From: a bacterium
Lineage (GTDB): Bacteria > Bacillota_A > Clostridia > Lachnospirales > Lachnospiraceae
Direction of reading: 5' to 3'
DNA length: 42,728 bases
Assembly: GCA_004562915.1 (NCBI GenBank)
Contig: SFQZ01000017.1
Coordinates: 1 to 42,728, forward strand
Shown here one piece after another: positions 7,631-17,477 of the stretch. The notes below the pieces were generated by a model. That model searched no databases. It saw nothing but the letters and a program-made list of their open reading frames with translations, and had not been told where the DNA came from. Position 1 is the stretch's first letter; the number at the start of each line of letters is the position of its first letter. Made by a program: the position numbers and the translations under genes.

Positions 7631-8410
7631 CTATTTGTGAAACAGACGTCCAAAGAATCCTTTTTTATTTTCCAGATTCAGGAAAGGAACCTCTTCTCCA
7701 AGAATACGTCGGGAGATATTGACATAAGCCTGTCCGCATACTACGGGCTTTCCAGCCAGAGGCTCACCCTGATTGGTTGCGATGACTACATTTTCATCAT
7801 CCGGAATGATACCGATCAGGGGAACTGCCAAAATATCCACTACATCATCAACAGACATCATATCACCTCTTCGTATCATATCCATACGCAGACGATTGAT
7901 GATCAGATGAATATCCCGAAGCTCTTCTGCTTCCAGTAAACCTATGATACGATCTGCATCACGAATGGCAGATACCTCAGGAGTCGTCACCACAAGAGCT
8001 TTATCAGCACCGGCTATGGCATTTTTGAATCCCTGTTCGATCCCGGCAGGGCAATCCAGTATAATATAATCAAACTGATTTTTCAGTTCTTCACAAAGTT
8101 TTCTCATCTGTTCCGGTGTAACAGATGTTTTGTCTCTGGTCTGAGCAGATGGCAGCAGATACAGTCCGGAATATCGCTTGTCTTTGATTAATGCCTGTTT
8201 TAATCGGCAGTTTCCTTCAATCACATCCACGAGATTGTATACAATACGATTTTCCAGTCCGAGTACCACATCCAGATTCCGAAGACCGATGTCGGTATCC
8301 ACCAGTACAACCTTTTTATCCAGTGCAGCAAGGCCTGTGCCGATATTGGCGACTGTAGTCGTCTTTCCCACCCCGCCTTTGCCTGATGTTACTACAATTA
8401 CTTCACTCAT
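7631..8410 (-). CDS. minD: Septum site-determining ATPase MinD
   Basis: A 259-residue ParA-type ATPase with the deviant Walker A motif SGKGGVGKTT at residues 9-18, switch I-like DTDIGLRNLD and a Walker B strand YIILDCPAG. The C-terminus KKGFFGRLFHK is a typical membrane-targeting amphipathic helix. MinD recruits MinC and MinE to the membrane to place the division site. The minE start follows 10 bases later on the same strand. Length and motifs are normal. Confidence 0.96.
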   Translation of the reverse strand: MSEVIVVTSGKGGVGKTTTVANIGTGLAALDKKVVLVDTDIGLRNLDVVLGLENRIVYNLVDVIEGNCRLKQALIKDKRYSGLYLLPSAQTRDKTSVTPEQMRKLCEELKNQFDYIILDCPAGIEQGFKNAIAGADKALVVTTPEVSAIRDADRIIGLLEAEELRDIHLIINRLRMDMIRRGDMMSVDDVVDILAVPLIGIIPDDENVVIATNQGEPLAGKPVVCGQAYVNISRRILGEEVPFLNLENKKGFFGRLFHK

Positions 8411-8464
8411 ATTCTATCCTCCTGCTCTGTCAAAATAAACTGGTCATCCTTGGCAGCTTAATCT

Positions 8465-11392
8465 TTAATCTGTCCGTGTATTGGAAACTTTGCTTGAGTT
8501 TACCTGACCTGTGAGAATTTCTGTCTCATCTTTAAGATCAAAATAATAGTTCAGCACATCTTTTGCAACATATTCAGCGTTTGTAGAAGAATAGCCGTAT
8601 GCAATACGGACAGCCATGGCAATCTCGGGTTCATCTGCCGGTGCATAGCCGACAAACAGACCATGATTGGCTCTTTTGTAAGACTGCTGTGCGGTACCGG
8701 TTTTACCGGCAAGAGAAACCTGAAGATCCTGGAAGATCGGCCAGTTGGAATCATTCTTTATAACACCTTCCATACCTTCATGCACATCATTCCAGATCCA
8801 CTGGTCGAGGGTAATGGTACTTAAAACCTCAGGGGTATAATCTTCCAGTATATTTCCTTCAGAATCTGTGGTTTTATCTAAGAGTGAAATATTATAGCTT
8901 GTTCCGCTGTTCGCCAGTGTTGCTACATAGCGAGCCAGTTGGGAAGTCGTATAATTGTGAGTACCCTGTCCAATAGAGGAAGGAATAGGAAGCTGATCAG
9001 AAACCCTTGGACTTGCCTCTGCAATCTCCAGACCGGATTTCTTGTCCATATTGAATAATTCTGCATATTTCATCAATTGTTCAGTAGCTCTGCTGTCAGA
9101 AAAATTACCGTCTATGTCCTGCCCCAGTCGGTAAGCAGTTTCACTCATAAAGATATTACAGGAGTTGGTAATACCACCAGTCACGGAAAGCAGTCCATGA
9201 CCAGGTTTATACCAGCAATCCAGATCAGAAGCCTGAATTTTGTCGAAAGTACCGTTACAGTTGATGTAAGTATTATCATCAATTACACCTTCGCAGAGAC
9301 CAGCAATGGCTGTAATCGGTTTAAAAGTGGAACCGGGAGCAGTTCGCTCCTGTGTTGCTTTATTATAGAACGGTTTGGATAAATCTTTACTTAACTGGCG
9401 ATAATACGCCACATCCATATTATTGGCCAGACGATTATTATCATATCCCGGATAAGATACACAGGCCAGTGTTTCACCATTGTTTGGGTCAACAATGACG
9501 ATAGAACCAGAGCAGGGATCCAGAGCAAGCTGCGCTGGTGTGATCTCCAGATTGGATATTTTGGAAATCATAAGATCCATGGCAGAAGTATTTCCGGAGA
9601 TAAAGCTTTCATATACACCATCATCCTTTGAAAGAAATCCTTGATCGTAGAGTATGATACACAGGTCATTTCCCGAAATTTCATCATCAAGAAGCATATA
9701 CTTGTAAAGCGTTTTATTAAATTCTGTATCATCTTTCAGGTAAGATGAAATATAAGAAGCAAGCTCCTGATAAACTTCTGTGGAGTCCAGATAGGTGTTC
9801 TTATCTGAAATCTGTGAAATATCAATCCAGTTCTGGCTGGCCGCATATGTCAGATACTCCTGAAGGCTGATGGATTCCTCAGAAGCCCATGCTTTATAGG
9901 TTGGATCATTTTTATCAATAGCAGTCTCAGAAAGAATTCCTGTTTTGCTCATCAGCAGTTCATTGACAATATAGCTTACATACCCCTGCATTTCATCACT
10001 GAGTTCAGAATAAGGAACAGGATCCACACCGGTCAGTTCATCACTGATCTGTTGGAATACTTCTTCCTGCTTTCTTTCGAAAACTTTTTCAATCTTCTGT
10101 TCTGTCTGACTGGCATCTTCTTCCGTGAAATGTGTAATATCAATAATGGAATTGTTTACAAGCGCATAATATACATCGTATATCGGAATCGGAATCGTAG
10201 ATGCATCGGTATCTTCATCTGCTTCAAAGGTTTTGATATTGCGGATATTGGCAACTACAATACTGGCAATCTGCTGTTCCAGGATTTTATAACATGCGAT
10301 CTGAAGATCTTTGTCAATCGTCAGATATACATCGTTTCCCTGCGTAGGTTCTACTCTTGAGTCTTCATCAATCTCCAGAACTTTTCCCATACTGTCAACA
10401 TATACCTTTTCAGATCCGTCTTTTCCCTGCAGAGTTGTTTCCATCACCTGTTCAATACCTGATTTTCCAACAATAGAAGTGGTGGAATATCCGGCATCCG
10501 GATTCTCTTCTTTCAGATCGGCAAGTTCTTCTGATGAAATTTTACCGGTATATCCCAGAATGGAAGCAAAATAAACACTGTCGGTATAAAACCGGATAGA
10601 ATCTTCTTCGATATCCACCCCCTGAAGCTCATTCTGATTTTCCAGAATCGATGCTACAGTTTCTTCACTTACATCAGTAGCGATTGTTACCGGCATATAT
10701 TTACGGAAACTTGTGGTAAAAAGAGCGTAACGTACGGTTATGATCTTCAGAAGTTCTTCATTGGTGAACGATTCGGGTAATCCGGCATCAGTAAGCTCTT
10801 TTTCTGTATAAGGTCTGTCATTATTAACAATACCGAAACGTTCTGACAGATCTTTGATTATTTTTTCTGCGGACGCATTCGCTTCCTCTGGTTTCAGTTC
10901 ATCAATTTTATTGTAGCCGTATACGTCAGCTTTAAAACGGGATAGTGATACCCCTTCCACATCATAGGCAAACCTTCCGGCTTCATCCAGAATGACATGA
11001 AAATCCCGATTGATGGTATCCCCGTGTTCTTCGATGATTTTGACAATTTTATAAATTTCACCGTTTAATGAAAGATTTTTTTCTCTGGTGGTGCTGTAGG
11101 AACCATTGTCTTCCAAAGTAACAGAGTAAGAAAGCTCATTGGATGCAAGAACATTGCCGTTCCTGTCATAAACATTTCCTCTGGTGCTTTTTAAGGTACG
11201 GGTTTTGGTAGTCATTATACTGAAATTATCAGCATATTCCTGTCCGTGAATGATCTGCAGAGAAAAAAGCTTTTGGATCAGTACAAGGAACATAAAAAGA
11301 AAAATGATAATCAGTATCACATGTCTGGGTATTGAATTTTTCTTTAAAAATTTTTTTATTCTTTTCATCAGGGTAATCTTGGTCCCTCCCAT
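8465..11392 (-). CDS. mrdA: Elongation-specific class B penicillin-binding protein 2 with a large insertion
   Basis: A transpeptidase that cross-links lateral-wall peptidoglycan with RodA. There is one membrane segment at about residues 24-45, a pedestal domain beginning TRGNVYDRNGNVLA, and an intact C-terminal transpeptidase domain: SxxK at 688-691 (STFK), SCN at 744-746, KTG at 897-899. At 975 residues it is far longer than typical PBP2 (about 600-700). The excess is a mostly helical, acidic block of about 250 residues between the end of the pedestal (near 375) and the start of the transpeptidase domain (near 625). Start choice: ATG 11392 has GGAG five bases upstream; ATG 11368 (nine codons in) overlaps the mreD stop as TGATG. 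Both are plausible. Confidence 0.93.
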   Translation of the reverse strand: MGGTKITLMKRIKKFLKKNSIPRHVILIIIFLFMFLVLIQKLFSLQIIHGQEYADNFSIMTTKTRTLKSTRGNVYDRNGNVLASNELSYSVTLEDNGSYSTTREKNLSLNGEIYKIVKIIEEHGDTINRDFHVILDEAGRFAYDVEGVSLSRFKADVYGYNKIDELKPEEANASAEKIIKDLSERFGIVNNDRPYTEKELTDAGLPESFTNEELLKIITVRYALFTTSFRKYMPVTIATDVSEETVASILENQNELQGVDIEEDSIRFYTDSVYFASILGYTGKISSEELADLKEENPDAGYSTTSIVGKSGIEQVMETTLQGKDGSEKVYVDSMGKVLEIDEDSRVEPTQGNDVYLTIDKDLQIACYKILEQQIASIVVANIRNIKTFEADEDTDASTIPIPIYDVYYALVNNSIIDITHFTEEDASQTEQKIEKVFERKQEEVFQQISDELTGVDPVPYSELSDEMQGYVSYIVNELLMSKTGILSETAIDKNDPTYKAWASEESISLQEYLTYAASQNWIDISQISDKNTYLDSTEVYQELASYISSYLKDDTEFNKTLYKYMLLDDEISGNDLCIILYDQGFLSKDDGVYESFISGNTSAMDLMISKISNLEITPAQLALDPCSGSIVIVDPNNGETLACVSYPGYDNNRLANNMDVAYYRQLSKDLSKPFYNKATQERTAPGSTFKPITAIAGLCEGVIDDNTYINCNGTFDKIQASDLDCWYKPGHGLLSVTGGITNSCNIFMSETAYRLGQDIDGNFSDSRATEQLMKYAELFNMDKKSGLEIAEASPRVSDQLPIPSSIGQGTHNYTTSQLARYVATLANSGTSYNISLLDKTTDSEGNILEDYTPEVLSTITLDQWIWNDVHEGMEGVIKNDSNWPIFQDLQVSLAGKTGTAQQSYKRANHGLFVGYAPADEPEIAMAVRIAYGYSSTNAEYVAKDVLNYYFDLKDETEILTGQVNSSKVSNTRTD

Positions 11393-11883
11393 TCACTCTC
11401 CGTAAGCCAGTGATTCAGCTTATAAAGCAGACGGTACAGGATTACGGTAATCAATACGGTATAAACCATTTCCGGAATTATAATATGTCTGAGATAATTA
11501 AAGATACCCAGACGTCCCCTCAGCATAAACTGCAGTATATAGATTGCCAGGCCGTAAGCCAGATCGCTGACGGCGACCAGAACCATAGGCACTTTTACAT
11601 CTTCATCATAGAAAACTTTATACAGGAAACCATTGAGATATCCGATATACATATAAATTAATGCATAGAATCCTACCAGATTTCCATAGAATATGTCAAT
11701 CAACAGGCCACAGAAAAAACCGACAAACAGCCCTTCCTTCTTTCCTCTCATGAAACCGAAGGATACCGTAAGGATCAATAACAGATTAGGGGTTATGGAA
11801 GCTATGGCAAGTGACTGAAACACAGTGCTCTGCAGAATAAAAGTGAACAGTATTAATACAGCAAGAGTCACTTTTCTTTTCAT
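11368..11883 (-). CDS. mreD: Rod shape-determining protein MreD
   Basis: A 171-residue integral membrane protein with about five hydrophobic segments, the usual size for MreD, which links MreB and MreC to the elongation synthases. The N-terminus has a membrane segment, then SITPNLLLILTVSFGFMRG, a typical MreD block, and GLFVGFFCGLLIDI. Its ATG overlaps the mreC stop by four bases (ATGA). Identification rests on topology, size and position between mreC and mrdA, since MreD is poorly conserved. Confidence 0.88.
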   Translation of the reverse strand: MKRKVTLAVLILFTFILQSTVFQSLAIASITPNLLLILTVSFGFMRGKKEGLFVGFFCGLLIDIFYGNLVGFYALIYMYIGYLNGFLYKVFYDEDVKVPMVLVAVSDLAYGLAIYILQFMLRGRLGIFNYLRHIIIPEMVYTVLITVILYRLLYKLNHWLTESEWEGPRLP

Positions 11884-12749
11884 TCTTCTGCTCCTTCCTC
11901 TTCCGCCTGCTGTTTTAGCTGTTTAATAACAAGTACTTCCTGGATATCACTAAAATCAACAGCCGGTATAATCGTTCCATTTTTTGTCAGATTATTGGAA
12001 TCATCCTGTACTCCACTGATATAGCCAATCAGAATGCCTTTCAAAAATTTATTACTCACGGAAGAAGTGACTACTTTATCTCCTTCCTGCACCTGATTTT
12101 CTTTGTCTGTAAGTTGAATAAAACGAATTTTTCCTTCATCCATCATTTCCAGATCACCTGTTACCATACAGTTCTGGGAAATGGATGTAACAGAGGCACT
12201 GACATTACTGCTGTCGTCAATGATAGAACGGACAGTTGCCCAGTGTGCACCGGTCCCTGTAACGATTCCGACAAGTCCGCCGTCAGCGATGACATTCATA
12301 TCAGTCTCTACACCGTCTTCGTTTCCCCTGTTGATGATAAAAGTACTGTACCAGTTTCCTGCATCTTTTCCGATAACCTGAGCACCGATCTTTTCATACT
12401 CGGAATACTCCTGATCCAGATTATAAAGAGCCCGAAGACGTTCGGCTTCTTCCTGGTCCTGAACCAGATTGCTATTCTTTACTTTCAGTTCATCGACCTG
12501 CTCTTTCAGCTTTTCATTTTCTTCAGCAAGGGATTTCATGCTCTGGAATCCTTTTTTCTGATCGTTCATCCAGGTTCCTACCTGATTGATTCCATTCTGG
12601 AACGGAACAACAATATAACCAAGAGCACTTCGTACAGGTGCAAATGAAAATCTGGATGATAAGGATAAGACGATAAGCCCGATACACAGGATGGTCATCA
12701 TCGTAATCAAATGTTTCGTTTTGAGTTTATGTCTGGAATTCTTTTTCAT
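11880..12749 (-). CDS. mreC: Rod shape-determining protein MreC
   Basis: A bitopic protein of 289 residues that organises the elongation machinery outside the membrane. After a short basic N-terminus there is one membrane segment (about residues 14-33), a coiled coil rich in Glu, Lys and Leu (about 60-105) and the beta-barrel domain with GNEDGVETDMNVIADGGLVG, the MreC hallmark. The ATG at 12747-12749 has AAAGGAG at five bases; a longer reading frame starting at 12812 would overlap mreB and has no ribosome site. The C-terminus is Glu-rich. Confidence 0.92.
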   Translation of the reverse strand: MKKNSRHKLKTKHLITMMTILCIGLIVLSLSSRFSFAPVRSALGYIVVPFQNGINQVGTWMNDQKKGFQSMKSLAEENEKLKEQVDELKVKNSNLVQDQEEAERLRALYNLDQEYSEYEKIGAQVIGKDAGNWYSTFIINRGNEDGVETDMNVIADGGLVGIVTGTGAHWATVRSIIDDSSNVSASVTSISQNCMVTGDLEMMDEGKIRFIQLTDKENQVQEGDKVVTSSVSNKFLKGILIGYISGVQDDSNNLTKNGTIIPAVDFSDIQEVLVIKQLKQQAEEEGAEE

Positions 12750-12759
12750 GATAACTCCT

Positions 12760-13779
12760 TTACTGTCTCTTACGATTTTTGGGAGTAAATGCCCAGTGAT
12801 GCAGCGCATCATGGGTGACGATTTCCTTCAGACCGTAAACGGTACAAAGATCGTAATATTTGGATAGCAGAATAGGACAACCGATCTGCTCCGATAATAC
12901 ACGGTCAATATTGGGAATCATGGTACTTCCTCCGGTAAGGTAGATTCCTTCGGCAAGAATGACTTTATGGATTTGTGGCGGTGTCCTTTCCAGGAAAGTC
13001 CTGATCTCAGCAGCAATTCCCTTTACAGAATTCAGAATAGATTCATTGATCGTGGCGGAGGTAACAATCCTCTCTCTCGGAAGACCGGAAACACAGTCCA
13101 TACCGATAATCTTTCGCGCAAGCTTTTTCTCCTGTTTCAGGTCCGCAAGAGACGCTTTAAGTCTTCCTGCCGTTCTCTGGCTGACAAAAAAATTATTTCT
13201 TCTTCTGATGTTTGTCAGAATATCCTGGGTAAAATGATCTCCTCCCAGCGGAATAAGCTTGCTGATGATTACACGATTATCCGCAATGACAGAAACCTCT
13301 GTCGCGGCTGCACCTATGTTTACGATCATAGATCCTTTTGCTTTAATGATGGGAATTCCAAGAGCAAGCGCATCAACAATCGGTCGCTCTACCAGCAACA
13401 CCTTACTTTTACGAAAGCGGCCGCTTTGTGCAACCGCGTAATAGGCCCTTTTTTCTATCTCTGTCATATCTACCGGAACGGCAAAGTAAATCACCGGGTG
13501 GCGTCCTACACTGCGTCCGGTTTTTTCAAGCAGCATCTGGAGAACAATCTCGAGCTGACTGATATTTGCAATCATACCACCGGACATGGGCGAAGTCACT
13601 TCTACATTAGTGGGATTTTTCTCAAACATTTCATATGCTTCATCTCCCACCGCCAGGACATCTTCCTTATTCCGTATGGCGATCATATTTCTCTCTTTTA
13701 AGATTTCGTCACTTCTCTGGGAATAAATTTTAATCATGTTACTTCCCAGATCAATTCCATATACATGGTTTGTAAACAT
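12760..13779 (-). CDS. mreB: Actin-like rod shape-determining protein MreB
   Basis: A 339-residue bacterial actin that forms membrane-bound filaments guiding lateral wall synthesis. The phosphate-1 loop YGIDLGSNMIKIYS is at residues 8-21, the phosphate-2-like block MIVNIGAAATEVSVI is at about 151-165, and the adenosine-binding GIYLTGGSTMIPNI is near 286-299. The phosphate-1 loop GIDLGSNMIKIY differs slightly from the common GIDLGTANT pattern, so this may be an MreB-like paralogue; its position at the head of mreCD favours the main MreB of this operon. The ATG follows AAGGGATATGCATTT. Confidence 0.93.
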   Translation of the reverse strand: MFTNHVYGIDLGSNMIKIYSQRSDEILKERNMIAIRNKEDVLAVGDEAYEMFEKNPTNVEVTSPMSGGMIANISQLEIVLQMLLEKTGRSVGRHPVIYFAVPVDMTEIEKRAYYAVAQSGRFRKSKVLLVERPIVDALALGIPIIKAKGSMIVNIGAAATEVSVIADNRVIISKLIPLGGDHFTQDILTNIRRRNNFFVSQRTAGRLKASLADLKQEKKLARKIIGMDCVSGLPRERIVTSATINESILNSVKGIAAEIRTFLERTPPQIHKVILAEGIYLTGGSTMIPNIDRVLSEQIGCPILLSKYYDLCTVYGLKEIVTHDALHHWAFTPKNRKRQ

Positions 13780-13808
13780 AAATGCATATCCCTTCTGTTT
13801 TGCACCTT

Positions 13809-14504
13809 TCAGTCTAAAATTCCTTCTTTATGAAAACTGAAATATCGCTGATCCCCTATCACGATATGGTCTAAAAGAGGAATGTCAACAAGACTGCATA
13901 CTTCCCGTATCCTTTGTGTAAATAAAACATCTTCATTACTGGGGTGAGGGTTACCGCTTGGATGATTATGTACCAGAATGATATAGACGGCGTGATAACG
14001 GAAGGCCGCCAGTATCAAATCTCTGGGGGAAACTAAAGAAGCATTCACTGTTCCCTTTCCTATGATCTCTTCTCCTAAAAGCTGGCTTTTCGTATTCAGC
14101 ATCATACAAATCATCATTTCCTGTTCTTCATGCCGCATCCGTTCCATATAATAATCTGCGATGGTATCCGGATTCTGAAAGTCAAGAAGTTTTTTTGCTG
14201 ATAAAACAGCAATCCTCTTTGATAATTCACCAATGCATTTGATCTGTATCGCTTTTACCTGACCGATCCCACGGATATCCAACAATTCTTGAAAAGATAG
14301 ATGATGAATACCTAAAAGACCTTCCTCTCTTCCGGCTTCCAGTACTTTGCGTGCCAGTTCAATGGATGAGATCCCTTTTGTTCCGGAACGCAGAATCACT
14401 GCCAGCAGTTCACTGTCAGTTAACGTTTCCGGTCCCCGAAGCAGACATTTCTCATAAGGACGTTCATCGGTTGGTATTTCTTTGATGGAATGATTATTGT
14501 TCAT
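13809..14504 (-). CDS. radC: RadC/YsxA family JAB-domain protein
   Basis: A 231-residue protein with an N-terminal helix-hairpin-helix-like region (LDIRGIGQVKAIQIK, about 80-94) and a C-terminal JAB/MPN metalloprotease-like domain carrying HNHPSGNPHPSNED (about 180-193), the RadC signature with the His-x-His and Asp zinc ligands. Despite the name, a DNA-repair role is not supported in well-studied species; function is unsettled. The ATG has GGAGGG four bases before CAAT. It heads the mreBCD operon here, as in B. subtilis (ysxA-mreB). Confidence 0.94.
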   Translation of the reverse strand: MNNNHSIKEIPTDERPYEKCLLRGPETLTDSELLAVILRSGTKGISSIELARKVLEAGREEGLLGIHHLSFQELLDIRGIGQVKAIQIKCIGELSKRIAVLSAKKLLDFQNPDTIADYYMERMRHEEQEMMICMMLNTKSQLLGEEIIGKGTVNASLVSPRDLILAAFRYHAVYIILVHNHPSGNPHPSNEDVLFTQRIREVCSLVDIPLLDHIVIGDQRYFSFHKEGILD

Positions 14505-14598
14505 ATTGCCCTCCTTGCTGTCTCTTCAGGCAGAGAGCAAAAAAATCCTATAATCCGGTTAACATTCTAGCATAAAATCGTTGTAAAGTATACCGTAA

Positions 14599-16254
14599 TC
14601 AGGTGAAATTCACATATTTTTTACAGATTGCTTCTGCTACGCGAAGTCCGTCCATGGCTGCAGAGGTGATCCCTCCTGCATATCCGGCCCCTTCTCCACA
14701 GGGGTAAATACCCTCAATATTAGAAAGGTAATCTTCGCTTCTTGGGATCTTTACTGGGGAAGAGGTCCTGCTCTCTACACCTGAAAGAAGCGCATCCGGA
14801 CGATTAAAACCTTTGATTTTGCTTCCGCAGGCAGAAATCCCCTTACTTAGGGAATGGTGAAGAAACGGCGGAAAAATCCCGGCAAGGTTTCCAAAAGCAT
14901 ACTCTCCCTTCATACAGGGAGTAACATCTCCAAAAGAGGTACTTGTTTTTCCGGCACAAAAATCTTCAAATGTCTGAACCGGTATTTTACCATCACATAA
15001 CTTGAAAGCAGACTGTTCCAGAAATCTTTGAAAATACATACCAGAGAGTGGATCTTCATGGATCCTGTCAGCTTCCGTACTGTTTATCCCGGATAAATAG
15101 TTGAATGCATAGTCTGTATAGTCGGATGGACTTACAGTAACGATCATAGCACTGTTAGCATTTCTACTGTCTCTGGCATGATAACTCATACCATTTACCG
15201 CAAGAAAACCTTCTTCGGAAGAAGCATTCACTACATAACCGCCGGGACACATACAGAAAGAATAGATACCTCTTCCGTCAGGAAGCTGGTGAGTCAGTTT
15301 ATAATTTGCGGCTCCCAATTCATCTACTTTTGCAAGACCGTACTGACTTTGATTGATCATCTCCTGTGGATGTTCAATGCGCACTCCCACGGCAAAGGAT
15401 TTGGCTTCCATGGCAATTCCCCGTTTTTTCATCATCTCGAAGGTATCTCTGGCACTGTGACCAATAGCAGGAACAAGTACCTGTACCTCCATCCAGTCCT
15501 CATGATTTATTTCAATTTTCTTTATCGTATTGTTTTCAATGAAAAAATCGGTAACCTGGCTGTTAAAACAGAAGGTTCCGCCCATATTCTCAATCTGCCT
15601 GCGCAGATTTGTAATTATCGTGATCAGCAGATCTGTTCCCAGGTGCGGTTTATGATCGTATAAAATCTGTTCCGGAGCACCACATTCGACAAAAAGTTCC
15701 AATACTTTTCTGTTTCTTCCGGAAGGATCTTTTACAGAGGTGTTAAGTTTGCCGTCAGAAAATGTTCCGGCACCGCCTTCACCGAACTGTACGTTGCTGT
15801 TAGGATTGAGCGGTTGACCGTTCCAGAAAGCATCCACCTGTTTTTTACGGTCTGCTGCTTTCTCTCCTCTTTCCAGAACCATGGGTTTGTATCCGGTTTT
15901 TGCCAGTAGCCATGCACAGAAAAGTCCGGCGGGGCCACTCCCTATGATAACAGGACGACAGGAAAGTCGTTCTGTTCCGCTGACAGGAAGACAGTATTTT
16001 TGTGGATTGATTAACATAAGATTTTTATCGTTAACTTTTCGAAGCCGGTTGGCTATTTTTCTTTCTTTTTCTGTTTCTACTTCGACGGTATATACAAATT
16101 TTAAATCCGGTTTTTTGCGGGCGTCCACCGAACGGCGGATAATTTTCCAGGAAATAATGTCTTCCGGATGAATTTTTAGTTGTTGACAGATTTTTTCCAC
16201 AAGCAGCGATTGATCGTGGTGAATGGGAAGTTTGATCTGTGATATACGAATCAT
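14599..16254 (-). CDS. FAD-dependent oxidoreductase, COG2509 family
   Basis: A 551-residue flavoprotein. The N-terminal roughly 90 residues form a small basic domain (SWKIIRRSVDARKKPDLKFV) typical of this family. The dinucleotide-binding motif IGSGPAGLFCAWLLAKTG lies near residues 102-119, GGAGTFSDGKLNTSVKD is near 165-181, and the closing FAD motif YPCGEGAGYAGGITSAAMDG is near the C-terminus. Substrate is unknown; members are often annotated simply as FAD-dependent proteins. The ATG has GGAGTAGTAT upstream. It follows another flavoprotein gene by 47 bases and ends the miaB-to-flavoprotein gene string. Confidence 0.88.
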   Translation of the reverse strand: MIRISQIKLPIHHDQSLLVEKICQQLKIHPEDIISWKIIRRSVDARKKPDLKFVYTVEVETEKERKIANRLRKVNDKNLMLINPQKYCLPVSGTERLSCRPVIIGSGPAGLFCAWLLAKTGYKPMVLERGEKAADRKKQVDAFWNGQPLNPNSNVQFGEGGAGTFSDGKLNTSVKDPSGRNRKVLELFVECGAPEQILYDHKPHLGTDLLITIITNLRRQIENMGGTFCFNSQVTDFFIENNTIKKIEINHEDWMEVQVLVPAIGHSARDTFEMMKKRGIAMEAKSFAVGVRIEHPQEMINQSQYGLAKVDELGAANYKLTHQLPDGRGIYSFCMCPGGYVVNASSEEGFLAVNGMSYHARDSRNANSAMIVTVSPSDYTDYAFNYLSGINSTEADRIHEDPLSGMYFQRFLEQSAFKLCDGKIPVQTFEDFCAGKTSTSFGDVTPCMKGEYAFGNLAGIFPPFLHHSLSKGISACGSKIKGFNRPDALLSGVESRTSSPVKIPRSEDYLSNIEGIYPCGEGAGYAGGITSAAMDGLRVAEAICKKYVNFT

Positions 16255-16301
16255 ATACTACTCCTTTTTTACAAATCAGGGTAAAAAGTTATTCATATCA
16301 A

Positions 16302-17477
16302 TTATTCTGCGGCTGCTTTTCCTGCCACTGCACCGCTTGACCAGGCCCACTGCAGATTATATCCTCCGCAAGGTCCGTCAACATCGACCACCTCTCCGGC
16401 AAAATAAATGCCGGGATGGAGACGTGACTGAAGCTGAGCGTTAAGCTGAAGGACATCTACTCCCCCGGAACATACCTGCGCATGAGACATGGAATAGGCA
16501 TCTTTAACGGGTACGACCCAGTTTTTGATATTTTCGGCTGTCTTTTCCAGATTTTCTTTACTGTCAGCCAGTACAGGTATGATTTTCCCAGGAATAAGTC
16601 CAATCAACAGTTCCGACAATGTTTTATAAGGACAGTCCGATTTTCGTTTTTTCAGAAAAGCTGTCAGCCCTTCCGTCGAAAAATCAGGCATAAGATCCAG
16701 ATGGAAATTGACACTGCATCCTTCTCTTACGGCTCTTACGGCATATCGGCTCAGCTGAAAGACAGCGATACCGGAAATTCCGTAGTCTGTAAACAAAATT
16801 TCTCCTCGCTCTTTTTTTAAAACAGAACCCTCTATCTCCAGACGAAGTATCCCATCCATCCGAACACCGGCCCATTTGGAAAAATAATCCCCCTTTGCTT
16901 TTATGGCAGTCAGTGCAGGCATGGGTTCAATCACATGATGTCCCAGTTTTCTGGCAAGTTCATATCCACTGCTGCTGCTTCCCTCAACCTGGGAGGCACA
17001 ACTACCACAGCAGATGATCACACGGTCGCAGTCATATTTCCATGTTTTAGTGATGACGCAGTATCCGTCGGTGTTTTTTTGAATATCTGTAACTTCTTCC
17101 CGGGTTTTTATTTTTACTTTCCGATAGCGTGCTTCCATCTCAAGGACCTGAGCTACACTTGAAGCCTGTTCACTGTAAGGGTACATCCAACCATTTTTAT
17201 TTTTGGTGTAGATACCCAGTTCAGAAAAGAAACGAATCGTATCTGATAACGGAAATTGCCGAATGATTTCCCAGGGAAAATCTGTTTCTGAGCTTCGGTA
17301 AAAAGAAGGTCCCTGATTGGTATTTGTGAGATTGCATTTCCCGTTTCCGGTAGCAAGAATTTTTTTCCCTGTTTTATCATTATGTTCCAGTATGGTGACA
17401 GATGCTCCGCATCTGGCTGCCCAGACGGCACTCATCAGTCCCGAAGCGCCGCCACCGATGACCACAATTTTTTTCAT
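16302..17477 (-). CDS. HI0933/BaiN-family flavoprotein
   Basis: A 391-residue NAD(P)/FAD-dependent oxidoreductase of the HI0933-like family (YhiN; the BaiN name comes from a gut bacterial homologue linked to bile acid metabolism). The FAD-binding motif is IVVIGGGASGLMSAVWAA at residues 4-21, then TGNGKCNLTN near 62 and the C-terminal GEVVDVDGPCGGYNLQWAWS. The physiological reaction is not settled for most members. The start ATG overlaps the stop of the upstream gene (ATGA), so the two are translationally coupled. No bile-acid genes are nearby, so a bile-acid role is not supported here. Confidence 0.88.
   Translation of the reverse strand: MKKIVVIGGGASGLMSAVWAARCGASVTILEHNDKTGKKILATGNGKCNLTNTNQGPSFYRSSETDFPWEIIRQFPLSDTIRFFSELGIYTKNKNGWMYPYSEQASSVAQVLEMEARYRKVKIKTREEVTDIQKNTDGYCVITKTWKYDCDRVIICCGSCASQVEGSSSSGYELARKLGHHVIEPMPALTAIKAKGDYFSKWAGVRMDGILRLEIEGSVLKKERGEILFTDYGISGIAVFQLSRYAVRAVREGCSVNFHLDLMPDFSTEGLTAFLKKRKSDCPYKTLSELLIGLIPGKIIPVLADSKENLEKTAENIKNWVVPVKDAYSMSHAQVCSGGVDVLQLNAQLQSRLHPGIYFAGEVVDVDGPCGGYNLQWAWSSGAVAGKAAAE

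Noticed and set aside
12967..13701. Open frame of 244 codons on the plus strand
   Set aside because: It lies wholly antisense to mreB, has no ribosome site and no recognisable protein content.
16302..17477. Assigning a bile-acid role (BaiN) to the flavoprotein
   Set aside because: The family is broad and no bile-acid operon genes are nearby; the neighbours are tRNA and PLP enzymes.
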